Shown: positions 45,324 to 54,897 of the stretch, piece after piece
How the letters are laid out: each line of letters begins with the position of its first letter
How positions within the stretch are numbered: position 1 is the stretch's first letter
Assembly: GCF_003264855.1 (NCBI RefSeq)
Contig: NZ_NFZS01000004.1
Span: 186,001 to 250,000, forward strand
From: Dyella jiangningensis
GTDB taxonomy: Bacteria; Pseudomonadota; Gammaproteobacteria; Xanthomonadales; Rhodanobacteraceae
Direction of reading: 5' to 3'
Length of the DNA stretch: 64,000 bases
The notes under the pieces: model-generated
Seen by the model: only the letters and a program-made list of their open reading frames with translations
What the model was told of the DNA's origin: nothing
Database searches by the model: none
Translations under genes and position numbers: made by a program

Positions 45324-45400
45324 TGGTGCCCCCGATACGATTCGAACGTACGACCTGTCCCTTAGGAGGGGACCGCTCTATCCAACTGAGCTACGGGGGC
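45324..45400 (-). tRNA. tRNA-Arg (anticodon CCT)
   Basis: 77 nt with encoded CCA. Acceptor GCCCCCG pairs with CGGGGGC. The anticodon stem GTCCC/GGGAC encloses CTCCTAA, giving anticodon CCT (reads AGG). The T-arm contains GTTCGAATC. Standard cloverleaf. Confidence 0.95.
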
Positions 45401-45455
45401 AGCGCCGCGAATTCTGGCATGGATCGGCGGCCAAGGCGATCCGTGGCGGGGGGCC

Positions 45456-45464
45456 TGCTAGAAT
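45456..45464 (+). promoter_or_regulatory. Extended -10 promoter element for the aldehyde dehydrogenase gene
   Basis: TGCTAGAAT matches the extended -10 consensus (TGn plus TAGAAT) 50 bp before the ATG at 45515. A -35 box is not obvious in the GC-rich DNA upstream. Confidence 0.45.
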
Positions 45465-45514
45465 GACCGTTTTCATCCCGGCGCCTTTCTTCGCGCCACG
45501 GTCTGGAGTCAAGC

Positions 45515-47050
45515 ATGTCCCACGAAATCCTCACCGCACTTGGTCTCGGCGCCTCCCAGTCGGGTACGTACCTGGGTAATGGCGAGTGGTCCAAGACCAC
45601 TGACGCCGGCACGCTGCAACTGGTCAACCCGGCTACCGGCGACGTGATCGCCAGCGTGCATGCCTCCAGTGCCGCCGACTACGAGACCATCGTCAAGCGC
45701 GCGCAGGAAGCGTTCAAGGTGTGGCGCACCACTCCGGCGCCGCGCCGTGGCGAGGCGATCCGCCTGTGCGGTGAAGCGCTGCGCAAGCACAAGGACGCGC
45801 TGGGTTCGCTGGTCGCGCTGGAAATGGGCAAGATCAAGCCCGAAGGCGACGGCGAAGTGCAGGAGATGATTGACATCGCCGACTTCGCGGTGGGCCAGAG
45901 CCGCATGCTCTACGGCTACACCATGCACTCGGAGCGTCCGGGCCATCGCATGTACGAGCAGTACCAGCCGCTGGGCCTGGTCGGCATCATCAGCGCATTC
46001 AACTTCCCGGTGGCGGTGTGGGCGTGGAACGCCTTCCTCGCTGGCATCTGCGGCGACATCTGCATCTGGAAGCCCTCGCCGAAGACGCCGCTGTCGGCCA
46101 TCGCCACGATGAAGATCTGCAACGAAGCGCTGAAGGAAGCCGGCTTCCCGGACATCTTCTTCCTGTTCAACGACGCCGGCGTCGAGCTGTCGCAGTCGTT
46201 CGTCGACGATCATCGCATTCCGCTGATCAGCTTCACCGGTTCCACCAAGGTGGGGCGTCACGTGGGCGAACGCGTCGCCAAGCGCATGGGCCGTTCGCTG
46301 CTGGAGCTCGGCGGCAACAACGCCATCATCCTGGACGAAAGCGCGGACCTGAAGCTGGCCATCCCCGCCATCGTGTTCGGTGCTGTCGGCACCGCCGGCC
46401 AGCGTTGCACCACCACGCGCCGCCTGTTCGTGCATGAATCCATCATCGACGACGTGACCGCCAAGCTGGTCACCGCGTACAAGCAGGTGGAAGGCAAGAT
46501 CGGCGATCCGACGCTGGCCACCACGCTGATGGGTCCGCTCAACAGCAAGGAGGCCGTGCAGGCCTACCTCGCCGCGGTGGAGAAGGCGAAGGCGACCGGC
46601 GGCAAGGTGCTCACCGGTGGCGCCGCGCTCACCGACCGCAAGGGCAACTTCGTGCTGCCGACCATCGTCAGCGGTGTGAAGAACGGCGACGAGGTGGTGC
46701 AGACGGAAACCTTCGCGCCGATCCTCTACGTGATGCCGTTCAAGACGCTGGACGAAGCGATCGAACTGCAGAACAGCGTGCCGCAGGGCCTCTCTTCGGC
46801 CATCTTCACGCAGAACCTCAAGTCGGCCGAGCAGTATCTGTCGGCAGCCGGCTCCGACTGTGGCATCGCCAACGTCAACATCGGCACCTCGGGCGCGGAA
46901 ATCGGTGGCGCCTTCGGTGGCGAGAAGGAAACCGGTGGTGGTCGCGAGTCGGGTTCGGATGCGTGGAAGGTCTACATGCGCCGCCAGACCAACACCATCA
47001 ACTACTCGAATTCGCTGCCGCTGGCGCAGGGCATCAAGTTCGACCTGTAA
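45515..47050 (+). CDS. amaB: ALDH7-family aldehyde dehydrogenase (alpha-aminoadipate semialdehyde dehydrogenase-like)
   Basis: 511 residues. The catalytic Cys is in [17 protein letters not shown] and the general base Glu in [11 protein letters not shown]. [14 protein letters not shown] and the C-terminal [25 protein letters not shown] are ALDH7/antiquitin signatures. Bacterial AmaB oxidises 2-aminoadipate 6-semialdehyde (equivalently, cyclic piperideine-6-carboxylate) to aminoadipate in lysine/pipecolate catabolism. No other lysine-degradation gene is adjacent, so the substrate is by family only. Confidence 0.85.
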   Translation: MSHEILTALGLGASQSGTYLGNGEWSKTTDAGTLQLVNPATGDVIASVHASSAADYETIVKRAQEAFKVWRTTPAPRRGEAIRLCGEALRKHKDALGSLVALEMGKIKPEGDGEVQEMIDIADFAVGQSRMLYGYTMHSERPGHRMYEQYQPLGLVGIISAFNFPVAVWAWNAFLAGICGDICIWKPSPKTPLSAIATMKICNEALKEAGFPDIFFLFNDAGVELSQSFVDDHRIPLISFTGSTKVGRHVGERVAKRMGRSLLELGGNNAIILDESADLKLAIPAIVFGAVGTAGQRCTTTRRLFVHESIIDDVTAKLVTAYKQVEGKIGDPTLATTLMGPLNSKEAVQAYLAAVEKAKATGGKVLTGGAALTDRKGNFVLPTIVSGVKNGDEVVQTETFAPILYVMPFKTLDEAIELQNSVPQGLSSAIFTQNLKSAEQYLSAAGSDCGIANVNIGTSGAEIGGAFGGEKETGGGRESGSDAWKVYMRRQTNTINYSNSLPLAQGIKFDL

Positions 47051-47110
47051 GACAGTATCGGCGACCGGCAACCGCCGGTCGCCATCTTTCACCGCCCAAC
47101 GTGCATCGAC

Positions 47111-47413
47111 ATGAGCTATCAGACGCCCGCATACCGAAGCACCAACTCCATGGCGGTGATCAGCCTGATCTTCGGCATTGCCTGCTGGTTCGTCTTGCCG
47201 TTCATCGGCGCCATCGTGGCGGTCGTCTGCGGACACCTGGCGCGCGGGGAAATCCGCCGAGCGGAGCCCGGCACGGTAGATGGCGACGGCCTGGCACTTG
47301 CTGGGTTGGTGCTCGGTTACATCCATCTGGCCCTCGCGCTGCTCGCCATCGTATTCGTCGTCGTTTTCCTCCTGCTGGGCTTTGGCATCGGCCTCCACTC
47401 GCTGCATTGGTGA
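47111..47413 (+). CDS. DUF4190 small membrane protein
   Basis: 100 residues with two hydrophobic segments (about 15-42 and 60-90) flanking a conserved HLARGEIRR...GDGLALAGLVLGY region typical of DUF4190. Function unknown. It ends 4 bp before the SDR gene start, so the two are likely co-transcribed. Confidence 0.82.
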   Translation: MSYQTPAYRSTNSMAVISLIFGIACWFVLPFIGAIVAVVCGHLARGEIRRAEPGTVDGDGLALAGLVLGYIHLALALLAIVFVVVFLLLGFGIGLHSLHW

Positions 47414-47417
47414 TGTC

Positions 47418-48206
47418 ATGAGTCCGCAAGACACCACCACACTCGCGACGGCGCCGTTCGACTTCCGCGGCTATCGCGTCGTGGTGGCGGGCGGCAGCAA
47501 AGGCATCGGCCGCAGCATAGCGTTGGCTTTTGCGCGAGCGGGTGCGGCGGTATCGGTGTGCGCGCGCGGCGAGACCGCGCTGGACAAGGTGCGCCACGCC
47601 ATCGCCGCGTTCGGCGTGACCGCACATACGCGTCGCTGCGACCTGGCGGATGCCCAAGCCATCGATGCCTACATCCGCGAAGCGTCGGAAGTGCTCGGCG
47701 GCATCGACGTACTGGTGAACAACGCCAGCGGCTACGGCTTCAGCAATGACGACGCCAGCTGGCTGGCGGGCTTCAACATCGACATCATGGCAGCGGTGCG
47801 CGCCTCCCAGGCGGCCCTGCCGCACCTGAAGGCGTCGTCTCACGCGTGCATCCTGCATACGTCATCGATCGCCGCTTTCCACCCGAGCACGCGCAGTGCA
47901 CCGTATGCCGCGGCCAAGGCGGCGCTGAACCAGTACACCACCTCGCAGGCGATGATGCTGGCCAAGCATCGGATTCGCGTGAACGCGATCGCGCCGGGTT
48001 CCATCGAGTTTCCGGAAGGCCTGTGGGATCGCCGCAAGGCCGAGGCGCCGGAGCTGTACCAGCAGACGCTGGCGAAGATCCCCTTCGGTCGCTACGGCAA
48101 ACCCGAGGAAATCGCCAACGTCGCCCTGTTCCTCGCCTCTCCCTTCGCCAGCTGGATCACCGGCCAGACGCTCTGCGTGGACGGCGGCCAGCTGCTGTCA
48201 GGTTGA
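47418..48206 (+). CDS. Short-chain dehydrogenase/reductase
   Basis: 262 residues. The nucleotide motif GGSKGIG is near residue 25; NNASG and the catalytic set Ser in LHTSSIAAF and Tyr-Lys in YAAAKAAL are present. The C-terminus has the usual SDR ending ITGQTLCVDGGQLLSG. The substrate is unknown; the sequence resembles general 3-oxoacyl-ACP-reductase-like SDRs. The start is the ATG 4 bp after the DUF4190 stop, although the frame is open upstream. Confidence 0.88.
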   Translation: MSPQDTTTLATAPFDFRGYRVVVAGGSKGIGRSIALAFARAGAAVSVCARGETALDKVRHAIAAFGVTAHTRRCDLADAQAIDAYIREASEVLGGIDVLVNNASGYGFSNDDASWLAGFNIDIMAAVRASQAALPHLKASSHACILHTSSIAAFHPSTRSAPYAAAKAALNQYTTSQAMMLAKHRIRVNAIAPGSIEFPEGLWDRRKAEAPELYQQTLAKIPFGRYGKPEEIANVALFLASPFASWITGQTLCVDGGQLLSG

Positions 48207-48212
48207 TGACCC

Positions 48213-48980
48213 ATGACTGATCTGGACTCCACCGGGCGTTTCAGCGATCGCGTCGCCGACTATGTGCGCTATCGCCCCGATTATCCCGTGGCGATGCTTG
48301 AATGGCTGCAACACACATACGGCGTGAATCCGCATTGGCTGGTGGCGGACGTCGGCGCCGGTACGGGCATCTCCAGCAAGCTGTTCCTGGACGGTGGCTA
48401 CCGCGTGATCGCGGTGGAGCCGAACGAACCGATGCGCAAGGCGGCGGAACAGTGGCTCGGCGACAACGAGCGCTTCCGCACCATCGGAGGGCATGCCACC
48501 GCCACCGGCCTGGATGACGCCAGCATCGATCTGGTAACAGTCGCCCAGGCTTTCCATTGGTTCGATCAGGCCGCGACGCGCGTTGAGTTCCAGCGTGTTC
48601 TCAAGCCTTCGGGTCTGGCAGCCATCATCTGGAATTCGCGTCGCCTGGTGGGCACGCCTTTTCTGGAAGGCTACGAGGCCCTGCTGAAGGAATATGGCAC
48701 CGACTACACCAGCGTCGCCGAGCGCTATGGCGACGAGCCGCAGATGCGCGCCTGGTTTGGTATCGGATACCTCGGCATGGGCCGTTTCGATCATGGCCAG
48801 CTGCTCGACTTCGATGGGCTGCGTGGGCGCCTGATGTCGTCCTCTTACGCACCACGCGCGGGCCATCCGCAACACGAGCCGATGATGCAGGCCCTGCACA
48901 AACTGTTCGACAGCTGCGCGGTCGACGGCCGCATCAGCTTCGATTACGACACCGTCATCTACGTGGGCACCTTGCCTTGA
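48213..48980 (+). CDS. Class I SAM-dependent methyltransferase
   Basis: 255 residues. Motif [20 protein letters not shown], the post-I acidic VEPNEPMR and the motif [14 protein letters not shown] identify a Methyltransf_11/25-type enzyme. YVRYRPDYP near the N-terminus is common in this small-molecule group. The substrate is unknown. It lies 6 bp after the SDR and touches pyrD. Confidence 0.88.
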   Translation: MTDLDSTGRFSDRVADYVRYRPDYPVAMLEWLQHTYGVNPHWLVADVGAGTGISSKLFLDGGYRVIAVEPNEPMRKAAEQWLGDNERFRTIGGHATATGLDDASIDLVTVAQAFHWFDQAATRVEFQRVLKPSGLAAIIWNSRRLVGTPFLEGYEALLKEYGTDYTSVAERYGDEPQMRAWFGIGYLGMGRFDHGQLLDFDGLRGRLMSSSYAPRAGHPQHEPMMQALHKLFDSCAVDGRISFDYDTVIYVGTLP

Positions 48981-48982
48981 GC

Positions 48983-50020
48983 ATGTACAACCTGATCCGC
49001 CCCCTGCTGTTCGCGCTCGACGCGGAAACGGCGCACGGCCTGACGCTGTATGGCCTGGACGTGGCCCAGCGCAGCAACTTCGCGCACCTGGTCGCCAAGC
49101 CACCGGCTGACCTGCCGACCACGGCCTTCGGCATCCGTTTTCCCAACCCCGTCGGTCTGGCGGCCGGCCTGGACAAGAACGCCGACCATCTCGATGGACT
49201 CGGCGCACTGGGCTTTGGCTTCGTCGAAGTGGGTACCACGACCCCGCGTCCGCAGCCGGGCAACGACAAGCCGCGCATGTTCCGCCTGCCGCGGCACGAG
49301 GCGGTGATCAATCGCCTGGGGTTCAACAACGCGGGCGTAGATGCCCTGGTGCGCAACGTGCAGCAGTCCAGTTATCGCGGCGTGCTGGGCATCAACATCG
49401 GCAAGAACAAGGACACGCCGAACGACAAGGCCGTGGACGACTACCTGTTCTGCCTGGAGCGCGTGTACGCGCTGGCCAGCTACGTCACGGTCAATATCTC
49501 CTCGCCGAACACGCAGGGCCTGCGCGACCTGCAGGAAGAAGCCACGCTGCGACGCTTCATCGAGACGCTGCGCGAAGCGCAGGAGCGGCTGGGCGCTCAG
49601 AGCGGCCAGCGCAAACCGATGCTGCTGAAGATCGCGCCCGATCTCAGTGAAACCGAACTCGACGCCATTGCCGACGTGCTGCTGGCCGCCAACGTGGATG
49701 GCGTGATCTGCACCAACACCACCATCGACCACTCGGCCGTGGCCAGCGACCCGCATGGCAACGAAACCGGCGGCCTCTCGGGCAAGCCGCTGTTCGCGCG
49801 CTCCACCGCCGTGCTGCGCGGCATGCGCAAGCGCGTGGGCGACAAGCTCGACATCATCGGCGTGGGTGGCATCCTCGATGGCAGCGATGCGGCCGAGAAG
49901 ATCGACGCCGGCGCTTCGCTGGTGCAGATCTATTCCGGCATGGTATTCCGCGGCCCGGCGTTGATCGCCGAATGCGTGGACGAAATCCGTCGCCAGCGCG
50001 AGGACACCCATGGTGGTTGA
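48983..50020 (+). CDS. pyrD: Dihydroorotate dehydrogenase (quinone), class 2
   Basis: 345 residues. The membrane-associating N-terminal helix [18 protein letters not shown] is the class 2 hallmark. FMN-binding [27 protein letters not shown] and the catalytic Ser region [16 protein letters not shown] are present. It oxidises dihydroorotate in pyrimidine synthesis using ubiquinone. I chose the ATG at 48983, which aligns with E. coli PyrD, over a TTG at 48977. It overlaps murB by 11 bp. Confidence 0.96.
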   Translation: MYNLIRPLLFALDAETAHGLTLYGLDVAQRSNFAHLVAKPPADLPTTAFGIRFPNPVGLAAGLDKNADHLDGLGALGFGFVEVGTTTPRPQPGNDKPRMFRLPRHEAVINRLGFNNAGVDALVRNVQQSSYRGVLGINIGKNKDTPNDKAVDDYLFCLERVYALASYVTVNISSPNTQGLRDLQEEATLRRFIETLREAQERLGAQSGQRKPMLLKIAPDLSETELDAIADVLLAANVDGVICTNTTIDHSAVASDPHGNETGGLSGKPLFARSTAVLRGMRKRVGDKLDIIGVGGILDGSDAAEKIDAGASLVQIYSGMVFRGPALIAECVDEIRRQREDTHGG

Positions 50021-51050
50021 ACGCACCGACATGGGCGGCTATACGCTGATCGAGAACGCGCCGCTGGGCACGCGCAACACGCTCCGCGTCAATGCGCGTG
50101 CTCGCCTGCTGGCTGAGATCAACGACGCATCCAAGCTGCCCGAACTGCTGGCATTTCCCGCCGTACGCCGGGGCAAGCTGCTGGTGCTGGGCGAAGGCAG
50201 CAACATGCTGTTCACCGGCGATGTCGACGGCACCGTGCTCGCCATGGCCACGCGCGGCGTGCAGGTGGAACAGGATGGCGACGTCGCACACATCGCTGTC
50301 GCAGCCGGCGAACGCTGGGACGACTTCGTGCGCTGGACGTTGGGCCAGGGCTTCGCGGGGCTGGAAAACCTGATCCTGATTCCAGGCACCGTCGGCGCGG
50401 CGCCGATCCAGAACATCGGCGCGTACGGGACGGAAGTCGCCGAGTTCATCGAAAGCGTGGAGGCGTGGGATACGCAGGAACAGCGCGTGGCGGTACTGGA
50501 TCGCACCGCCTGTGCATTCGCCTATCGCGACTCCGTATTCAAGCATCAGCCCGGCCGTTACATCGTCACCGCCGTGCGCTTTGCCCTGCCCCGCTCGCGC
50601 GAGCTGCGACTGGACTATGCCGGCATTCGCGACGAACTCGCGCGCATGGGCGTGGAAAAGCCTGCACCCTTCCATGTGGCCGAAGCGGTGGTGCATCTGC
50701 GCACGAAGAAACTTCCCGACCCGGCCGTCATCGGCAATGCAGGCAGCTTCTTCAAGAATCCCATCGTGGACGCGGCGCTTGGCGAAGCGGTCAAACGTGC
50801 GCATCCCGAGCTGGTGTCCTGGGTAGGCGCCGATGGCCGCTGGAAGCTCTCGGCGGCCTGGCTCATCGAGCAGAGCGGCTTCAAGGGCGAACGCGACGGC
50901 GACGCGGGAATTTCCAATCGGCATGCGCTGGTGCTGGTGAATCATGGACGCGCCAGTGGCGCCGAACTGTGGGCTTTCGCGCAGAAGGTGATCGAGGGCG
51001 TGCGCGCGAAGTTCGGCGTCGTGCTGGAGCCGGAACCCGTCGTGGTTTGA
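50010..51050 (+). CDS. murB: UDP-N-acetylenolpyruvoylglucosamine reductase MurB
   Basis: 346 residues, type I (E. coli-like). The FAD region [12 protein letters not shown] and [17 protein letters not shown] are conserved, with YRDSVFK and the catalytic Ser in [10 protein letters not shown]. It makes UDP-MurNAc with NADPH in peptidoglycan synthesis. The ATG lies inside the 3' end of pyrD. It is the last gene of the run beginning at 47111, followed by repeat hairpins. Confidence 0.96.
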   Translation: MVVERTDMGGYTLIENAPLGTRNTLRVNARARLLAEINDASKLPELLAFPAVRRGKLLVLGEGSNMLFTGDVDGTVLAMATRGVQVEQDGDVAHIAVAAGERWDDFVRWTLGQGFAGLENLILIPGTVGAAPIQNIGAYGTEVAEFIESVEAWDTQEQRVAVLDRTACAFAYRDSVFKHQPGRYIVTAVRFALPRSRELRLDYAGIRDELARMGVEKPAPFHVAEAVVHLRTKKLPDPAVIGNAGSFFKNPIVDAALGEAVKRAHPELVSWVGADGRWKLSAAWLIEQSGFKGERDGDAGISNRHALVLVNHGRASGAELWAFAQKVIEGVRAKFGVVLEPEPVVV

Positions 51051-51074
51051 TGGCGGAGCGCGATAATCGCCCCA

Positions 51075-51395
51075 TGTAGAGCGATCGCGGACTGTCGGCA
51101 CACTGCCCCGTCAGGTTTTCGCGCACTGGGTGCGCTCCTGCGGAACGGCATCTGGTTCGCGACGCCGCCGGGGCGCGCGCCCCTGTTTTGTGGGAGTGCA
51201 CCTTGTGCGCGACCGCGGATTCCCGGCGTACCGCCCCGTCAGGCCATCGCGCACTGGGTGCGCTCCTACAGAACAATTTCTGTTTCGAGACGCCTGGGCA
51301 CGCGTTCCTGTGTTGTGGGAGTGCACCTTGTGCGCGACCGCAGAGTCCCGGCGCATCGCTCCGTCAGGCTGTCGCGCACAGGGTGCGCTCCCACA
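51075..51395. repeat. Cluster of three repeat hairpins (same family as in ccmH)
   Basis: Two full units at 51189-51270 and 51314-51395 each have a left arm beginning TGTGGGAGTGCACCTTGTGC and a right arm like TCGCGCACTGGGTGCGCTCC, around a loop containing CCCCGTCAGG or similar. A third, at 51075-51141, keeps the loop and right arm but has lost most of the left arm. Right arms begin at 51118, 51247 and 51372 (129 and 125 bp apart). Together they fill most of the 439-bp gap between murB and the GH43 gene. Confidence 0.9.
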
Positions 51396-51489
51396 ATAAT
51401 CAGGGGCAAGGGTGAGACTTCTGGCATGCCAGGCATATCGCGCGATGCGCTAGCCTTGCAGACTCTTGTTCGCAGCCGGAGCCTGTTGC

Positions 51490-52458
51490 ATGCGCCTTCG
51501 CACGTCCTTGATCCAAGCCGCCCTCGCCGCCTGTGTGGCCTTCGTTCCCTTCGCACACGCGAGCAACCCTGTTTTTCCAGGCTGGTATGCCGATCCGGAA
51601 GCGGCGATCTTCGAAGGCCAGTACTGGATCTATCCCACCACCTCCGTTCGCTACGGCCTGCAGACGGGCTTCGATGCGTTCTCCTCGAAGGACCTGGTGC
51701 ACTGGACGAAGCACGAGGGCGTGCTGCGCATGGCCGACGTGCCCTGGGCGAAGAAGGCGATGTGGGCGCCGGCCATGGTGGAGAAGGATGGCAAGTACTA
51801 CTTCTTCTTCTCGGCCAACGACATCCAGAGCGACAAGGAGGTGGGCGGCATCGGCGTGGCAGTGGCGGACAAGCCCGAAGGTCCCTTCAAGGATCTGCTC
51901 GGCAAACCGCTGGTCGATGCCTTCCACAACGGCGCGCAGCCGATCGATCCGTTCGTGTTCCACGACGACGACGGCAGCTGGTACCTGATCTATGGCGGCT
52001 GGAAGCATGCCAACGTGGTGAAGCTCAAGCCTGATTTCAGCGGCGTCGAGCCCACGGCGGACGGCAAGCTCTGGCACGAGATCACGCCGGAGAAGTACGT
52101 CGAGGGTCCGTTGATGTTCAAGCGCAACGGCAAGTACTACTTCATGTGGTCCGAGGGTGGCTGGACAGGCCCGGACTATTCGGTGGCTTACGCCATCGGC
52201 GACTCGCCGCTGGGCCCGTTCAAGCGCATCGGCAAGATCCTGCAGCAGGACCCCAAGATCGCTACCGGCGCGGGCCATCATTCGCTCTTCCACGTGAAGC
52301 GCGACGACAGCTGGTTCATCGTCTATCACCGCCACCCACTCGGCGATACGGATGGCAACCATCGCGAGGTGAGCATCGACCGCATGGAATTCGATGCGCA
52401 GGGCCACATCCTGCCGGTCACCATTACCAACGAAGGCGTGCCAGCGCACGCGCTGTGA
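51490..52458 (+). CDS. Secreted glycoside hydrolase family 43 protein
   Basis: 322 residues with a signal peptide (MRLRTSLIQAALAACVAFVPFAHA). NPVFPGWYADPEAAIFEGQYWIYPTT holds the catalytic-base Asp of the GH43 five-bladed propeller; WAPAMVEKDGKYYFFFS, the IDPFVFHDDDGSWYLIYGG blade and YVEGPLMFKRNGKYYFMWSE with the acid Glu complete the site. It probably trims arabinose- or xylose-containing polysaccharides outside the cytoplasm. ATG 51490 was chosen because it starts the signal. It stands alone, not in a polysaccharide locus. Confidence 0.9.
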   Translation: MRLRTSLIQAALAACVAFVPFAHASNPVFPGWYADPEAAIFEGQYWIYPTTSVRYGLQTGFDAFSSKDLVHWTKHEGVLRMADVPWAKKAMWAPAMVEKDGKYYFFFSANDIQSDKEVGGIGVAVADKPEGPFKDLLGKPLVDAFHNGAQPIDPFVFHDDDGSWYLIYGGWKHANVVKLKPDFSGVEPTADGKLWHEITPEKYVEGPLMFKRNGKYYFMWSEGGWTGPDYSVAYAIGDSPLGPFKRIGKILQQDPKIATGAGHHSLFHVKRDDSWFIVYHRHPLGDTDGNHREVSIDRMEFDAQGHILPVTITNEGVPAHAL

Positions 52459-52474
52459 GGCGCGTGCGACGGGA

Positions 52475-53701
52475 TCAGGCGCGACGGCGTTCCAGGTTGG
52501 GCAGGAACGCCGTGATGATGCCGATCAGCGGCAGATAGGCGCACAGGCCGTAGACGTACTCGATGCCACGCGCATCGGCGATATGGCCCAGCACGGCGGC
52601 GCCGATGCCACCCATGCCGAAGGCGAAGCCGAAGAACAGGCCCGAGATCATGCCCACTCGCCCCGGAATCAGTTCCTGTGCGTAGACCAGGATGGCCGAG
52701 AACGCCGAGGACAGAATCAGTCCGATGATCACCGTCAGCACGCCGGTCCAGAACAGGTCCACGTGCGGCAGCAGCAGCGTGAACGGCGCCACGCCGAGGA
52801 TCGAGGCCCAGATCACCCATTTGCGCCCGATGCGGTCGCCCACCGGGCCACCGATCAGCGAACCCGCGGCCACCGCGAACAGGAACACGAACAGGTGAGT
52901 CTGCGCGTTCGGCACCGACACGCCGAACTTGTGGATCAGGTAGAAGGTGAAATAGCTGCTGATGCTGGCCAGATAGAAATACTTGGAGAAGATCAGCACC
53001 CCGAGGATGAACAGCGAAGCGCCGACCTGCGCGCGCGTCAGCGAAACGGCTGACACATGGCGCGCCTTGGGCTTGCCCCGCTCCGCATGGTGATCGCGAT
53101 ACCAGCGGCTTACCTGCATCAACACCACCATTGCCAGCAGTGCAGCAAGCGAGAACCACGCGACGCTGCCGCGACCGTGCGGCACGATGATCCACGCGGC
53201 AAGCAGCGGGCCGAGCGACGAGCCGGCGTTGCCGCCCACCTGGAACAGCGACTGCGCGAGGCCGTGGCGTCCGCCCGAGGCCATGCGGGCCACGCGCGAG
53301 GATTCCGGATGGAACACCGATGAGCCCGTGCCGACCAGCGCCGCGGCCACCAGCAGCACGGCGAAGTTGGGTGCCGTGGCGAGCAGCAGCAGGCCACACA
53401 AGGTGAAGCCCATGCCGACCGGCAAGGAATACGGCATCGGCTTCTTGTCGGTGAACATGCCCACCGCCGGCTGCAGCAGCGAAGCAGTGAGCTGGTAGGT
53501 CAGCGTAATCAGGCCCACCTGGGCGAAACTCAGGTTGAAGCCGCTCTTGAGGATCGGATAGATCGCCAGGATCAACGACTGGATCATGTCGTTGAGCAGG
53601 TGCGAGAAGCTGATCGCACCCAGGATACGGAATTCGGTGGCGTGCTCGGCGCGGGCCGGCGGCACGGTGGCGGGGGTCATCTCTTCGACACGGGTTTGCA
53701 T
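52475..53701 (-). CDS. MFS transporter, fosmidomycin-resistance (Fsr) type
   Basis: 408 residues, 12 membrane helices. SFSHLLNDMIQSLILAIYPILK at the first helix is the Fsr signature, and GSSVFHPESSRVARMASGGRHGLAQSLFQVGGN is a conserved second motif. The family exports fosmidomycin and possibly other compounds. The frame is open 29 codons upstream; MQTRVEEMTP at 53701 is the likely start, and MTPATVPP is an alternative. Divergent from an AraC regulator across 127 bp that contains a short palindrome. Confidence 0.88.
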   Translation of the reverse strand: MQTRVEEMTPATVPPARAEHATEFRILGAISFSHLLNDMIQSLILAIYPILKSGFNLSFAQVGLITLTYQLTASLLQPAVGMFTDKKPMPYSLPVGMGFTLCGLLLLATAPNFAVLLVAAALVGTGSSVFHPESSRVARMASGGRHGLAQSLFQVGGNAGSSLGPLLAAWIIVPHGRGSVAWFSLAALLAMVVLMQVSRWYRDHHAERGKPKARHVSAVSLTRAQVGASLFILGVLIFSKYFYLASISSYFTFYLIHKFGVSVPNAQTHLFVFLFAVAAGSLIGGPVGDRIGRKWVIWASILGVAPFTLLLPHVDLFWTGVLTVIIGLILSSAFSAILVYAQELIPGRVGMISGLFFGFAFGMGGIGAAVLGHIADARGIEYVYGLCAYLPLIGIITAFLPNLERRRA

Positions 53702-53799
53702 GGGGACTCGGATCGGTGGTCTGCGGCAAGGCGTCGCAGGTTGCGTCGCCAGGGTCGTCACCTTAGAGTGAGCGAGGCCGGCCCGCACACATCAGCGGG

Positions 53800-53813
53800 T
53801 CAACTTCTGTTGA
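53800..53813. promoter_or_regulatory. Short inverted repeat in the araC/MFS divergent region
   Basis: TCAAC at 53800-53804 and GTTGA at 53809-53813 around TTCT. It lies 16 bp before the AraC start, in the shared promoter region. It could be part of the regulator site; the short arms make chance possible. Confidence 0.35.
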
Positions 53814-53828
53814 ATTTGGGCCACACCT

Positions 53829-54605
53829 GTGCGTAACGCCCGTGCCGACGCCTTTGAGAACACCCCACGCGACGTGATCGCGACCGGCAACGAATACCCG
53901 TCGCACTACGTCCTGCCCGCCCATTCGCACCGGCGCGGCCAGCTGCTGTACGCCTCCACCGGGGTGCTGACTGCGATCACCGGCGAAGGCAGCTGGGTGG
54001 TGCCGCCGCGGCGTGCACTGTGGATCCCTCCCGGGGTCTCTCACGAGGTGCACATGGGCGGCCCGGTATCCACGCGCAGCGTCTACGTCACCCCGGAGGC
54101 GGCTCTTGCGGCCGGCCTGCCGGAACGCTGCCAGGTGATCGCCGTGTCGCCGCTGCTCCACGAATTGCTGCTGGAAGCCGTGGACCTGCCCGCCGAGTAC
54201 GAACTCGACGGTCGCGATGGGCGCGTCATGGCGCTATTGCTGGATGAAATCCGGCGCATGCCCGCCTTGCCGCTCAACACGCCATTGCCGCACGACAAAC
54301 GCCTGGCCGCGCTGTGTCGCGAACTGCTCGATCGTCCCTCGCAGGAAATGAAGATCGACGACATGGCGCGACGCGCAGGCATGAGTCGCCGGCACTTCAC
54401 GCGTACCTTTCGCGAGGAAACCGGCATGAGTTTCACCGCGTGGCGGCAGCAGGCCTGCCTGCTTGCAGCGCTTACGCGATTGGGCAACGGCGATGCCATC
54501 ACGCAGGTGGCCATGGATCTGGGGTACGGCAACCCGAGTGCATTCACCGCCGCATTTCGCCGCGTGCTGGGCGTGGCGCCGAGTCGCTATCTCGGTATGT
54601 CCTGA
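53829..54605 (+). CDS. AraC-family transcriptional regulator, probably of the divergent exporter
   Basis: 258 residues from a GTG. The N-terminal cupin sensor domain (HSHRRGQLLYASTGVLTAITGEGSWVVPPRRALWIPPGVSH) is followed by a C-terminal double HTH (IDDMARRAGMSRRHFTRTFREETGMSFTAWRQQ and AITQVAMDLGYGNPSAFTAAFRRVLG). This architecture resembles regulators such as NimR that control an adjacent divergent MFS exporter. The divergent fsr-like gene is the natural target. Confidence 0.9.
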   Translation: MRNARADAFENTPRDVIATGNEYPSHYVLPAHSHRRGQLLYASTGVLTAITGEGSWVVPPRRALWIPPGVSHEVHMGGPVSTRSVYVTPEAALAAGLPERCQVIAVSPLLHELLLEAVDLPAEYELDGRDGRVMALLLDEIRRMPALPLNTPLPHDKRLAALCRELLDRPSQEMKIDDMARRAGMSRRHFTRTFREETGMSFTAWRQQACLLAALTRLGNGDAITQVAMDLGYGNPSAFTAAFRRVLGVAPSRYLGMS

Positions 54606-54687
54606 TGCAGGAGCGCACCCAGTGCGCGATAAGCCTACGCAGCGGCACGCCGAATCTCCGCGGTCGCGCACCGGGTGCACTCCTACA
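54606..54687. repeat. Dispersed repeat hairpin between araC and ppk1
   Basis: Left arm 54606-54629 and right arm 54664-54687 belong to the same family as the ccmH and 51-kb repeats; three of 24 arm positions are not perfectly complementary. The loop shares AAGCCTA-GC-GCGGC with the loop in ccmH. The element begins immediately after the AraC stop codon and may serve as its transcript 3' end. Confidence 0.85.
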
Positions 54688-54897
54688 TGTAAGGCCCAGC
54701 GTGAAGACCAACGTCACGAACCCATGACATCGTCATCGGCATTGTCACGAATGTGTCAAACGCAAGCCGCAACATGTCCATCGCGTGACAGCGCGTGAGT
54801 GCGTGCGGCGCTGCCATGGCCCGGTCTTATTCGGCGCCGTACTATGCCCCTTTGCGGAACCCGCGCACTGCGCATCCGCCCGTCGAACGGTGAGCCG

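Noticed and set aside
51075-51395. Repeats considered as a CRISPR array
   Set aside because: The units are long imperfect hairpins 125-129 bp apart with related intervening sequence, not short direct repeats with unique spacers, and there are no cas genes.
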